NCBI RefSeq assembly: GCF_023078275.1
Contig: NC_062975.1
Coordinates: forward strand, 6,299,141 to 6,363,140
Length of the DNA: 64,000 nucleotides
Source of the DNA: Leguminivora glycinivorella
Lineage: Eukaryota; Arthropoda; Insecta; Lepidoptera; Tortricidae
Reading direction: 5' to 3'
Numbering within the stretch: the stretch's first letter is position 1; every line of letters begins with the position of its first letter. The notes below the pieces were generated by a model. It was not told the DNA's origin. It ran no database searches and saw nothing but the letters and a program-made list of their open reading frames with translations. The position numbers and the translations under genes were made by a program. Positions 39,901 through 45,662 of this stretch are shown here, piece after piece.

Positions 39901-42129
39901 ATCCTGCTCATCACACAAATAAATGCCCTCACCGGGATTCGAACCTGGGAACGCGGCGTAGCAGGCAGGGTCACTACCGACTAGGCCAGACCGGTCGTCT
40001 AATGTTAGTTAATCTGTGTATCTAATGTTAGACAATATTGATTCTTAAGCGTCGTTATACATTCTCGTCTCATCTTCTCTTACCGCACAGTTTCTAGAAA
40101 TGAAAGGAAATAGGTGTCCTTTATTTATAATGGTACCATTTTGTCGCAGAAAAAGAACCTGAAGCAGCTGCGGCCCGACTGCCACGTGGTGCAGTACCGC
40201 ATCGTGCTGGGCAACAAGGCCGCCGCCGCCTCTGATCTCAACCAGAGACCTTCCACCGGGTGAGTGCTCCTAGTACAATACATACTGCACATAGACACAG
40301 GCGCCCTCTAGTGGAAGACAAACAACAATCGTCCCTTCCGATCTTAACCAGAGACCTTCCACCGGGCGAGTGTCTAAGTATCCTCCGTCGTTCCCTCATT
40401 ACTGAGGATGGTAACTCAATCTGCATCAATCCACGGCAAGAGTAACATGAGTCGCGCTTTTATGGCATGTTCCATTTATTTACGATGCAATTTCAACTGA
40501 AAATTTATCTCTCAATAAGTTTTACTTTCCCGGTATATAATAATAATAATCATATATAGCCTTTAGAGTAAATTGTCTACTTACAAGGGGCCTCTACGTG
40601 TTGGCTTCGGCCCCACGCACGCCTTCCAAATGCCTGGGACCCCATGGTCCCGAGAATTTGTAACAGACATACAAATAATAGTAATCTACGTGTTGGATTG
40701 GATCTATATCCCGCACGCCTTATCAGCTATCACGCCTTAGGGGCCGTCCATAAATTACGTCATTCTAAATTAGGGGGGGGTTTGGTCTGCGGATGACGGT
40801 AAATGATAGATGGGGGGGGGGTGTTTCGAAATTGACGTCATTCTTATTTATTTATTTATAGTTTATTTTTCACGTACAAAAAGATTATTTCTAAAAAGAA
40901 ATTTCTTCCAGCACACCTAGTAAGTGAGACTGCAAATGTGAGAGGCGGCTAAGGCGCATACAATACTAAAATAACTCATAATAAACATACATAAGTAATG
41001 CAACATAGATGTACACAAATACAGTAATAACTACAGATAAAATACTCTAACAATAATATTACATATAATACTAGCTGCCCGCCCCGGCTTCGCCCGTGGT
41101 ACTTAAATGTATTATACATATAAACCTTCTTTAAGAATCAGTCTATCTATTTAAAAAAACCGCATCAAAATCCGTTGCGTAGTTGTAGTGTAAAAATAAT
41201 AAAAGATGATTCTATAACCAAGTGTTTTAATCATATAATACCCTATTTTTCTCAAATCTGCAATGTTTTATTTTGTCAAACTGGTAATGACGTCAATTTT
41301 GGGAGAAGGGGGGGGTCATATGATATGACGATAGGATGATTATAGGGGGGGGGGGGTCTAAAATCTGAAAAAATCGATGACGTAATTTATGGACAGCCCC
41401 TTATCAGTTATCACGCTTTACGACTGGGCTCGAAAGACTCGAGAGTTTAAAGACGGAGAAACAAATAATAAGAATAATAGTCAATAAGCCTGATATTGTG
41501 ATAATAGATCGATCGCAACGCCGGGCAGTGCTCGTTGACATCACCATCCCCCATGATGAGAATCTCGTAAAAGCCGAGAAGGACAAGTCCAGTAAGTACC
41601 TAGACTTGGCTCACGAGATAACCGCCATGTGGGATGTTGATTCGACGATCATAGTTCCGATAGTCGTTTCAGCGAACGGTCTCATAGCGAAGAGTCTTAA
41701 GAGATTCTCGCTAGGTGGCTGGATCAAGGGCCAGATGCAGAAGGTGGTGATCTTGGACACAGCGCGGATAGTCCGACGGTTCCTCTCTGCAGCCCTAACC
41801 ACCGGCAGCTTGGGCCCTGCCCCGCTGCTGGCGGCACCCTAGGTTAGGTTTTTTATAATATGTTTATATGTTTTTATATTGTTTTGTAAATGTTTGTATA
41901 TTTTATTTTTATATACATATTGTAAAATACCTAGCCTAAGAAAGAAAATAAATACTGAGAATAATAATCACTATCTTAATTTTTTGTTTCCAGACATGAT
42001 CCTAACCTGGAAGAGTTTCTAAACAACCTATACAGCAAGTCGGGCGTGTCTCCAAACACCACCGCCAAGCAGCCGACGCCAGACACCTCCGACGCCAAGA
42101 AGAGACGCAATAAAAAACCCAAAGCTTAA
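12902..42129 (+). CDS. DNAJC14-like J-domain membrane protein
   Basis: Nine coding exons: 12902-14478, 17500-17666, 23899-24013, 32977-33106, 34595-34719, 36052-36154, 37376-37477, 40150-40259, 41994-42129. All joins are GT-AG and keep one frame, giving 854 residues. Residues 1-490 are polar, Asn/Gln- then Lys-rich; a hydrophobic stretch at about 500-525 looks membrane-bound. DPYSILGV at about 617 opens the J domain, with HPD at 645-647, which in this family stimulates Hsp70 ATPase. A Cys-x2-Cys pair at 706/709 and another at 728/731 suggest a zinc-binding fold, and a conserved DIWAESSMMG block follows. This order matches animal DNAJC14 (DRiP78), an ER-membrane co-chaperone for membrane-protein export. 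The J exon lacks 8 residues after GA (654) compared with downstream copies of itself. The start ATG follows CCAAAA. The 29-kb span is due to transposon-filled introns. Confidence 0.88.
14811..15295. mobile_element. Non-autonomous hAT element
   Basis: 485 bp flanked by a perfect 8-bp target duplication GTCAGCAA (14803-14810 and 15296-15303), the hAT signature. The ends are TAGGGAAT and ATTCCCTA, with several ACCGGTTAT blocks subterminally. No transposase frame. Sits in intron 1 of the DNAJC14-like gene. Confidence 0.85.
15716..16235. mobile_element. TIR MITE of about 520 bp
   Basis: Left end AATTAAGACGATACGGTAG pairs with right end CTACCGTATCCTCTTAATT. Inside is an inverted pair around CGGTCCGACATAGA and its complement. 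Non-coding; intron 1 of the DNAJC14-like gene. Confidence 0.65.
16270..16437 (+). repeat. SINE fragment
   Basis: Contains TTCCTGAGTCATGG, TATGTATATAAGTATTTGTA and GTGGGACTCAGTCAATCTGT, which match in reverse the SINE copies at 28705-28938, 37985-40000 and 57812-58048. The tRNA-like head is missing here. Confidence 0.6.
16986..17132. mobile_element. TIR element, AGGTCCACA family
   Basis: GCCAGGTCCACACAGGGCGA on the left faces TGTGTAGACCCGGCT on the right. Related ends occur at 45899-46497, with fragments near 17388-17458 and 50190-50270. Confidence 0.5.
17149..17385. repeat. Lepidopteran SINE-like repeat
   Basis: Begins GCCTGTTTCCCACAAAGGGG and includes TATCCCACAGTCGTCTTCTA and ACCCACGGGAAGAAAGGGG. 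The first block is also present at 8378-8405. It lies just left of DNAJC14-like exon 2. Confidence 0.5.
17675..17940. repeat. Dispersed repeat, pair with 44262-44520
   Basis: Shared order of blocks: CAGAGCATATAATACTAGA, GTCGC, CTCGCTGGTTGTTCGCAT, then GCGACAGGCGTATT. The 44 kb copy also contains a later MITE. Non-coding, intron 2 start. Confidence 0.5.
18528..20554. mobile_element. TIR transposon shell, 2.0 kb
   Basis: Terminal inverted repeats CAGGGTTGGGC...ACTGTCCTA and complement, each followed outward by TA, as in Tc1/mariner-type insertions. No transposase frame is left; the middle is occupied by the Penelope-like piece at 19256-20011. Intron 2 of the DNAJC14-like gene. Confidence 0.6.
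19256..20011 (+). mobile_element. Penelope-like element end, GIY-YIG tail
   Basis: 19553-19759 reads as the C-terminal part of a Penelope-type GIY-YIG endonuclease region (VAEHLLESGPNHWIKLHDP, then REAIEIKKHRNFNRD). The outer arms, 19256-19487 and about 19740-20011, are inverted copies of one another, as in elements with inverted terminal copies. The reverse transcriptase is absent, so the piece is dead. Blocks GATTAAGTCCCGG and CTTGAAACGTTGGAGG are at the right end. Confidence 0.65.
20560..22005. other. Intronic AT-rich DNA, no gene seen
   Basis: Part of intron 2 of the DNAJC14-like gene. No reading frame here has a recognisable product and no clear terminal repeats are visible. Scattered short repeats only. 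Confidence 0.5.
22010..23006. repeat. Nested inverted-repeat cluster
   Basis: 22010-22220 (CATGTCTGTCTGTCC..., then GGTACCAATATGTATATCAA) is repeated in inverse at 22560-22786. A second pair, ACCGGCCAAGAGCGTGTCGG at 22283 and its complement near 22970-23002, overlaps it. GGAC/GTCC microsatellite runs lie at 22019-22040 and 22742-22776. The blocks belong to the GGGTTCCGTA-type repeat family. Confidence 0.65.
23083..23123. repeat. (TCTG/TCTA)n microsatellite
   Basis: About ten tetramer units inside a longer lepidopteran repeat (23040-23260) that contains AACGGATGAACCGATTT. Confidence 0.7.
23535..23690 (+). repeat. LINE 3' tail
   Basis: GGGCCCTGCCCCGCTGCTGG and the following AT-rich tail match the 3' end of the LINE fragment at 41405-41960, so this is a severely 5'-truncated copy of the same family. 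Confidence 0.6.
24490..24720. repeat. Dispersed repeat, copy B
   Basis: Second copy of the repeat at 10030-10320, sharing both ends and a GGGAGTTATGAAATTTCTA core. Intron 3. The following stretch to about 25980 has no gene I can support; GGCTATAAAGAATGCACATC occurs at both 24758 and 25973 as a direct repeat. Confidence 0.5.
26015..26159. repeat. 29-bp tandem repeat
   Basis: Four units of TTGTCTCTTTCTTGCTTATG plus TGACGTTAA, spaced exactly 29 bp at 26015, 26044, 26073, 26102, and a partial fifth at 26131. Intron 3 of the DNAJC14-like gene. Confidence 0.9.
26562..26688. repeat. Perfect 50-bp-arm hairpin
   Basis: Two 50-bp arms, 26562-26611 and 26639-26688, are exact reverse complements with a 27-bp loop. 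The outer end is GTCAACAACACAGCTGTG. A transcript would form an uninterrupted duplex. It may be a recent foldback MITE or a small-RNA precursor. Confidence 0.9.
27598..28035 (-). pseudogene. Transposon remnant with HTH-like domain
   Basis: The minus strand starts PRSTNYPPNKLVDMILIYGE, resembling the N-terminal helix-turn-helix (DUF4817-type) found in insect transposons. The rest continues through at least two frame changes. A CAGGGTGGTTCCTGATAAC end at about 27111 may be its distal terminus. Dead copy, intron 3. Confidence 0.45.
28200..29470 (-). pseudogene. Tc1/mariner transposase remnant
   Basis: 29460-29242 encodes a helix-turn-helix (SLQKIANMYNCSKSAVFQIV). Further on are a NDKTYVKFD motif (about 29040) and GPDLASAHYAGQTDELL (about 28490), matching the first and second catalytic Asp regions of this superfamily. 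Several stops and frameshifts, and a SINE at 28705-28938 sits in the middle. Inactive; intron 3. Confidence 0.7.
28705..28938 (-). repeat. tRNA-derived SINE inside mariner remnant
   Basis: The minus strand has a tRNA-like head (B box GGTTCGAATCCC at about 28868-28882) followed by a tail of TATATA and a GACTCAG block. It interrupts the transposase remnant around it, so it arrived later. Confidence 0.75.
29640..30165 (-). mobile_element. LINE 3' end
   Basis: 30162-29971 encodes a typical non-LTR reverse-transcriptase C-terminus (SRFAYYKKSINHIAIKIYN, then LKTYLMDRPYYNLDEYF). The 3' tail ends in ACTCA repeats at 29638-29665. 5'-truncated; intron 3. Confidence 0.6.
30300..30745. repeat. 430-bp dispersed repeat, copy 1
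   Basis: Contains GCACTCGTGTGTAACACAAA and CACGTGTTTCCGAGCTAGTG. The same sequence lies in the opposite orientation at 35583-36000 and as a part copy at 50576-50790. Also holds AACCACGAGCGAAGCGAGTG, a small palindrome. Function unknown. Confidence 0.65.
31243..31700. repeat. GGGTTCCGTAC-type repeat, split copy
   Basis: Matches the first half of 1459-2168. It is followed directly by a LINE fragment and then by a different branch of the repeat at 32150-32567 in the opposite orientation. Confidence 0.6.
31715..32141 (+). mobile_element. LINE reverse-transcriptase C-terminus
   Basis: An open frame of about 140 codons with the LTYGAQTWSLTEIQKSKL and WAGHVYRM motifs, then a GRPWQRWRNDL block: the tail of an RTE/R1-like non-LTR polymerase common in insects. 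It has no 5' part and ends in TAA/TAG. Sits between two pieces of the GGGTTCCGTA-type repeat in intron 3. Confidence 0.75.
32977..33106 (+). CDS. J-domain exon 4 with 24-bp deletion
   Basis: Encodes helix II and the HPD loop. It reads PGADAFDLIGEP, whereas the last downstream copy (33826-33903) reads PGAEEAFKILQHAFDLIGEP: 24 bp (8 codons) of the helix after HPD are missing, in frame. The acceptor is ...GTCAG at 32976 and the donor GTCAGT at 33107. The shortened helix may weaken the J domain, or the mRNA may differ from this reading. Confidence 0.75.
33160..33903 (+). repeat. Array of J-exon 3'-end copies
   Basis: Five partial copies of the 3' half of exon 4, each followed by its GT donor: ends at 33225, 33429, 33587, 33745 and 33903. 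The last four repeat at exactly 158 bp and include about 80 bp of intron (CTAGTAGCTGCTAGCAGTAT). The last copy keeps HPDKNQQPGAEEAFK intact. The copies lack the 5' half of the exon. Confidence 0.9.
33249..33325. repeat. Penelope-type end fragment
   Basis: AACGGGACTTAATCGCGTA resembles the complement-like end of the Penelope-like element at 20011, followed by CGACGTTTCG repeats. It interrupts the spacing between the first and second J-exon copies. Confidence 0.35.
34079..34199. mobile_element. TIR MITE
   Basis: GAGTGCCTTTCCACCAGAGA faces TCTGGTGGAAAGACACCCT. About 121 bp, non-coding, intron 4. Confidence 0.5.
34294..34554. mobile_element. Long-TIR MITE
   Basis: Arms of about 85 bp starting GGGTGAATCAACTTTTTCTT and containing CAGGGGACCGTAA with few mismatches; 261 bp in total. 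Intron 4, 40 bp before exon 5. Confidence 0.7.
35036..35420 (+). pseudogene. Broken copy of exon 5
   Basis: 35040-35085 copies the first half of exon 5 (CTTACGAAAGACGAGCGCTA), then a MITE (35094-35331), then 35332-35379 copies the second half with GTAAGG donor. One codon reads TAG where exon 5 has CAG. A further short copy of the exon end plus donor follows at about 35392-35418. It cannot be used as coding sequence. Confidence 0.8.
35094..35331. mobile_element. Long-TIR MITE in exon-5 copy
   Basis: AGTAAGGCACTGGTCCCAC and its complement begin long inverted arms of about 95 bp (including GAGCTATCGGCTATAAAAAC). TTACT-like bases occur on both sides of the insertion. Confidence 0.7.
35583..36000. 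repeat. 430-bp dispersed repeat, copy 2
   Basis: Inverse copy of 30300-30745, ending about 50 bp before exon 6 of the DNAJC14-like gene. Confidence 0.65.
36178..36386. mobile_element. Possible MITE with GGAAAGTTT blocks
   Basis: GATGTGC at the left and GCACATCACTAG at the right are complementary and enclose several GGAAAGTTT/AAACTTTCC blocks. About 209 bp, intron 6. Confidence 0.4.
36393..36555. mobile_element. CAGGGT-ended MITE, copy 4
   Basis: Reverse-orientation member of the family at 1045-1171 and 8511-8670, ending GGCTACGTACCCTG. Intron 6. Confidence 0.6.
36644..36735. mobile_element. CAGCCACGACATTGG MITE fragment
   Basis: Shares CGCTTAGACCAATGTCGTGG with elements at 44530-44660 and 44745-44870. 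Confidence 0.5.
36843..37110. repeat. Dispersed repeat, pair with 61868-62133
   Basis: Both copies hold ACTACGTCGG, a GGAAAGCGGTC block, GAAACTTGTACA and its complement GTGTACAAGTTC around a CTGTGTTAA loop, and CGCACCCTCG at the end. Non-coding; intron 6. Confidence 0.65.
37149..37329 (-). mobile_element. Non-autonomous Helitron
   Basis: Reverse-orientation copy of the short Helitron at 58271-58447: its 3' end is at TTAGCTTTTG (CTAG-type end, mutated) and its 5' TC end at about 37329. Lies just before exon 7. Confidence 0.6.
37612..37763. mobile_element. Foldback MITE
   Basis: GCCCATTTAGACGGTACGAG and the right-hand CGCGAGCCGTCTAAATCAGGC are inverted; an inner pair around CTCGCATACGAG adds to the hairpin. 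Intron 7. Confidence 0.6.
38073..39846 (+). mobile_element. Non-autonomous Helitron, 1.77 kb
   Basis: Begins TCTAAATATATAAAAGAAG after an A and ends GCGGGTAAAAGCTAG before a T, which fits Helitron ends (5' TC, 3' CTAG, A/T target). No Rep/helicase frame. The 5' region is internally repeated (38083-38500 and about 38550-38960), and the 3' part carries the hexamer minisatellite. It interrupts a SINE in intron 7. Confidence 0.8.
39030..39345. repeat. GGGATA/GGGACA hexamer minisatellite
   Basis: About 50 units of hexamer: GGGACA at first, then GGGTTA, GGGATA, GGGCTA, GGGATG and GGGACG variants. The minus strand gives an artificial Pro/Ser/Ile repeat frame that I do not regard as a gene. G-runs suggest quadruplex potential. 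Confidence 0.9.
40333..40370 (+). repeat. Copy of exon 8 3' end
   Basis: About 75 bp after the exon 8 donor, ATCTTAACCAGAGACCTTCC and CACCGGGCGAGTG repeat the end of exon 8; the donor GGTGAG is GGCGAG here, so it has lost the GT. Confidence 0.8.
40739..41401. mobile_element. TIR element, GGGGCCGTCCATAA family
   Basis: AGGGGCCGTCCATAAATTAC at the left faces the complement (GTAATTTATGGACAGCCCC) at the right. G-rich runs occur next to both ends. A fragment with CTAGCTGCCCGCCCCGGCTT at about 41077 lies inside. Intron 8. Confidence 0.65.
41405..41960 (+). mobile_element. LINE reverse-transcriptase tail
   Basis: 41498-41842 encodes a LINE C-terminal region (VLVDITIPHDENLVKAEKDK, then KVVILDTARIVRRFL). 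The 3' UTR tail matches 23535-23690. 5'-truncated; lies about 30 bp before the last exon of the DNAJC14-like gene. Confidence 0.7.
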
Positions 42130-42447
42130 ACGAAGCTCTCGTAACCGAACCCTGCCCCATAAAGAACCTCAAGAATAATCCTCCCGACTGTCAAAACGAC
42201 TGACGCGCGCCAAATTCAAAATTCGAACTACAATTTGAATCGAAGCTGAATGGAACGAATTAAACTTTGACGAATGAACGAATGATATCGGAGCCGCCGT
42301 TCTATTGGTTAATGTGATACACGCATAGATATTTCACTCATTCGTGACTCATTGAATCGACCTGTACTTTTTTATTAAACAACTTTTTATACGCGTCAGT
42401 TGCTTCGACATAATGAAAAATAACTGTGAAACAATGCCTTTCATAAA

Positions 42448-42453
42448 AATAAA
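42448..42453 (+). terminator. Candidate poly(A) signal of DNAJC14-like gene
   Basis: AATAAA about 320 bp after the stop codon. Chosen only because it is the first canonical hexamer I saw after the stop. Confidence 0.35.
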
Positions 42454-42694
42454 TATGGAATTTTTTAAACAAAATATAAAACTCGCTTAGTTTTGAAATA
42501 ATGTGACACTTGAAGGATATAAGTAATAAGCATTAGAGATTGTTATGTGTAATTAAATGTCGCTAAAGTACCTACTTAGGATAGACGCGTAAGGCCATCT
42601 ACACACGTTACTCAGTACTAAGGAAGATAAACCTATATTAATGGGTATCGTGTGGAGCTAGCCTTACTTAAATTTAATCACTAAACTCTTGAGT

Positions 42695-42852
42695 TAAGCT
42701 AGGAACACACTACGCGGACGTCCGTCGTGAATCGACCGCGGACGGGAATCTGGACAATGGAAATACACATAACCGTGCAAACTATCGGTCGACGGACGCG
42801 GACGTGGCCTTGAGCGCACGGACGTCCGATCGAAATCTGGCTCTCTGGATGT
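42695..42852. mobile_element. ACGCGGACGTCCG MITE, half copy
   Basis: Left half of the family at 11284-11516; the right terminus is missing. Region 42860-43610 otherwise shows only AT-rich intergenic DNA and a small hairpin around GGTACC at about 43005-43052. Confidence 0.6.
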
Positions 42853-43616
42853 TTACGGACGTTAATCTAATAACTGTATTTTTCAAAACCATGTGTTTGA
42901 GTATTTGAAAGAGATTGATTTCTTATTCGAAATATTTTTAATTGTGTAACTTAACTATTCTGTTTAATTGATTTGTAAATGTATGTGACGTTCCCAAGTA
43001 AAAGGTACCACCTCGTCGCTCGAGCATAAGGAAGATTTTTTAACAGGGTACCTTTTATTGTGAAGGTCACATGAAAGCTTTTGTGCTGAAAGATAACTTT
43101 TATCTTATTTTTTTAAATTGATTCATACACTATCATTTTGTGTGCTTGATGTAATCAAAACAGTTTTGACCAGTGATCGAAAGATTATGTGCCTAAACAA
43201 GGTGTCAATCGCTTGCACTTCGATATCTAAACGCGTTGTGTCTCTATCACTCTTCGAGTGAGACAGTGATAGTTGCGTGTCATTCGCTTAGCGATTGTGG
43301 CGTTGGCTAGGCAACCCAGTTCATTAATTATAGTATTTTTCTTGATAAAAGTTACTGAATAGTACAATTTTTGCATTCATAATTTTAATTATTTTAACAA
43401 TTTAATAATTCACTTATGTGTTGCATAATTTTTATTAGACACGGAAAATAACAAAGTTTTTGACGTAAAGTGTCGCATGTATACAGTGGTAGTAATATTC
43501 GAATGACTGGTTGTTAGAGATTAACACTGCGATCCCCATGCATTCACAAAAAACTAGAACCCGTTTAATGTCGAAGTTAACACTTTTACTGCCTCAAACT
43601 GGACCACAGATGTCAT

Positions 43617-43915
43617 TATACCATAGATCAAGCAAACGTATCTACTTAGCGTGTCAAATGAACTCAGTGAAATCCACTGAGTTGTCCGTCTTTACTCGCA
43701 GCTTGCAGCTTTCGGGCGTCAATTTTTGTAAGTTGAAGTCAACCAAAACATAAAAAAATGCCTCGTTACGTGACATTCAATTGCAACAACACAAAAATTA
43801 TGAACAATCAAGAGCCTGAGACATATTTAAAATTACAGGCAAGAATCAACTTCAGTACAAAATTTGACACGCTCGGACCCTATACAAATATATGAATTTG
43901 TTTCTTCTATCTAAA
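43617..43915. repeat. 300-bp dispersed repeat, copy 1
   Basis: Shares AGATCAAGCAAACGTATCTA, GCAGCTTTCGGGCGTCAATT and GAGCCTGAGACATATTTAAA with 52107-52380. Each contains ATGCCTCGTT but no long frame. Confidence 0.7.
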
Positions 43916-44261
43916 TTAAGTTCTGTGAACTGGACCTTACGGCTTTGTGATAGAGGTTTGCCGTGATCCATATAGGGGGACATGGGTAGTAAACGTGTTT
44001 TTAACCATAATCTTTGACTATATGATACTAACTGCTGTTTATTTGAGATTTTTAATCTGGTATGTAGGGCCAAGTTTAATAAAAATGTTAGCCGGGTGTG
44101 TGTGTGTGTGCCCTATTACATTGAGATTATTTTACACTACTTGTTATCAATATACGTGTATGAGATTAAATAATGACATGGGGATCGCTCACATAGTCTC
44201 AGAAGTTATTTCTGCGCAAATCAATTCGAGCTATATTAACTAAGGTGCGGTATGATCTCAG

Positions 44262-44520
44262 AACATATAATATTCTAGACCGGCGGACGAGTCGCCGTTG
44301 TTAGCCGCTGACACTGCTCGCTGGTCGTTCGCATGTACAGTTGAGTTCATAAATATGTAAACATTATTACGAGTTAAGGTGAAGAAATGTACACATAATT
44401 ATGAACTCGACTGTAAATGATTGTATTGCGCAATAGGAGCGCCCATCTACAATCTTGTGGGTTCAATAACTGCGACAGGCGTATTCAAATCGCCGCGCAT
44501 GTCCGATCTCTTTCCTTCCT
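44262..44520. repeat. Dispersed repeat, pair with 17675-17940
   Basis: Same block order as the 17.7 kb copy, with an extra 80-bp MITE inserted at 44336-44415. Confidence 0.5.
44336..44415. mobile_element. Small TIR MITE
   Basis: TACAGTTGAGTTCATAA faces TTATGAACTCGACTGTA; 80 bp. TA at both ends suits a Tc1/mariner-type MITE. Confidence 0.65.
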
Positions 44521-44529
44521 ATGGCTGGT

Positions 44530-44870
44530 TTTACGGCTCAGCCACGACATTGGTCTAAGCGCGACAGCCATACGTGCGAATGAAAAGTCCCATCGCTGTG
44601 TCTCTTTCCTATGTATGGCCGCCGCTCACCGCTGTCGCGCTTAGACCAATGTCCGTGGCTGACCGTTAGTGTCACGCGGACCGATCCGCATGACTAATTT
44701 GTATTAAGTTGATGTTGTCGTCCGCGCGGACCCGTCCGCACCACGCGGCGGCCATACATTGGAGCGAGACACGGCGATGGGACTTTTCATTCGCACGTAT
44801 GGCTGCCGCTCGCCGCTGTTGCGCTTAGACCAATGTCGTGGCTGGGCCGTTAAACGCTCCCTGGACTTAA
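44530..44870. mobile_element. Two adjacent CAGCCACGACATTGG elements
   Basis: 44530-44660 and 44745-44870 share CGCTTAGACCAATGTC and CCATACGTGCGAATG-type blocks in opposite layouts, with a GC-rich spacer. The stretch to 45600 has a frame at 44939-45217 with no recognisable product. Confidence 0.5.
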
Positions 44871-45653
44871 TACATTTTAGTCCGGTGCGGATCGCTCCGC
44901 GCGACACTAAAACCAGCCTACATCTGTGATTGTGAAGAATGTTGCTACTGAGACTAGAAGACTCGAATAACGTCAACGGTAACACTGCCTTCAGAGATTA
45001 CTACTATTACGTTAGGCTAGATCGCTGTCCTAGGTTCACTGTGCGTAGACTTCGCGCTTCATGTGTCAATAAAGATGTGAAAACTATTTCTTGGTTTGAT
45101 TTTTACTGTAATAACCCTCTTGCACCCCAGAAACCCTACACGTATGCGTATAAAGTGCGAAGAGAGGCCGATCGTTCACAATCCGTAGCATATCGTAGTT
45201 ATCTCTTACTTTATTGACGACACAGTCAGTTGCTTTTCGTGAACGATTGTCACTTTGACTAGGCCACGCATTCGCCAACTTAATTTGTATCGGTCGATTC
45301 AAGAAAGACTCACTGGCAGGAATAGAATGAACGAAAATACAGTTATATTTTGGAATGTCCATTCGTACCAGCTCTTGTGAATCAACCGGTATAAAAACGG
45401 TTTTCGCCAGCTGGCTATGGTTGTAACTGTAGTCGATATGTATAATAGCAAAAGGCGCCTAGAACAGAGTACCGGTCGAGTGGCAGTGAATGTGTTAAAG
45501 CGTAATGGTTTCCGCATTGTAATAAACCTTTCGGCGTGTAATAAGACTTGCCATGACACGTGTGGAGGCACTGGACAGTGAAACTTTCAGTAAGGTAAAA
45601 AATATCGGTTTTTAGCTCTTAACTGACAATGAAAAAACACTTTGATTTCTACA

Positions 45654-45659
45654 TTTATT
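45654..45659 (-). terminator. TSR1 poly(A) signal, next to stop codon
   Basis: AATAAA on the minus strand begins three bases after the TSR1 stop codon (TAG at 45665-45663). If used, the 3' UTR would be only a few tens of bases. Confidence 0.5.
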
Positions 45660-45662
45660 TGT

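Larger units (their letters stand above)
37985..40010 (-). repeat. SINE split by a Helitron
   Basis: The SINE tail (GACTGAGTCCCACAGTAAGC) is at 37985-38072 and its body and tRNA-like head at 39847-40010 (B box complement GGGATTCGAACC at about 39932). Removing 38073-39846 rejoins a SINE in the same layout as 28705-28938. Confidence 0.8.

Noticed and set aside
44939..45217. 92-residue plus-strand frame
   Set aside because: No recognisable domain, no splice partner and flanked by MITEs.
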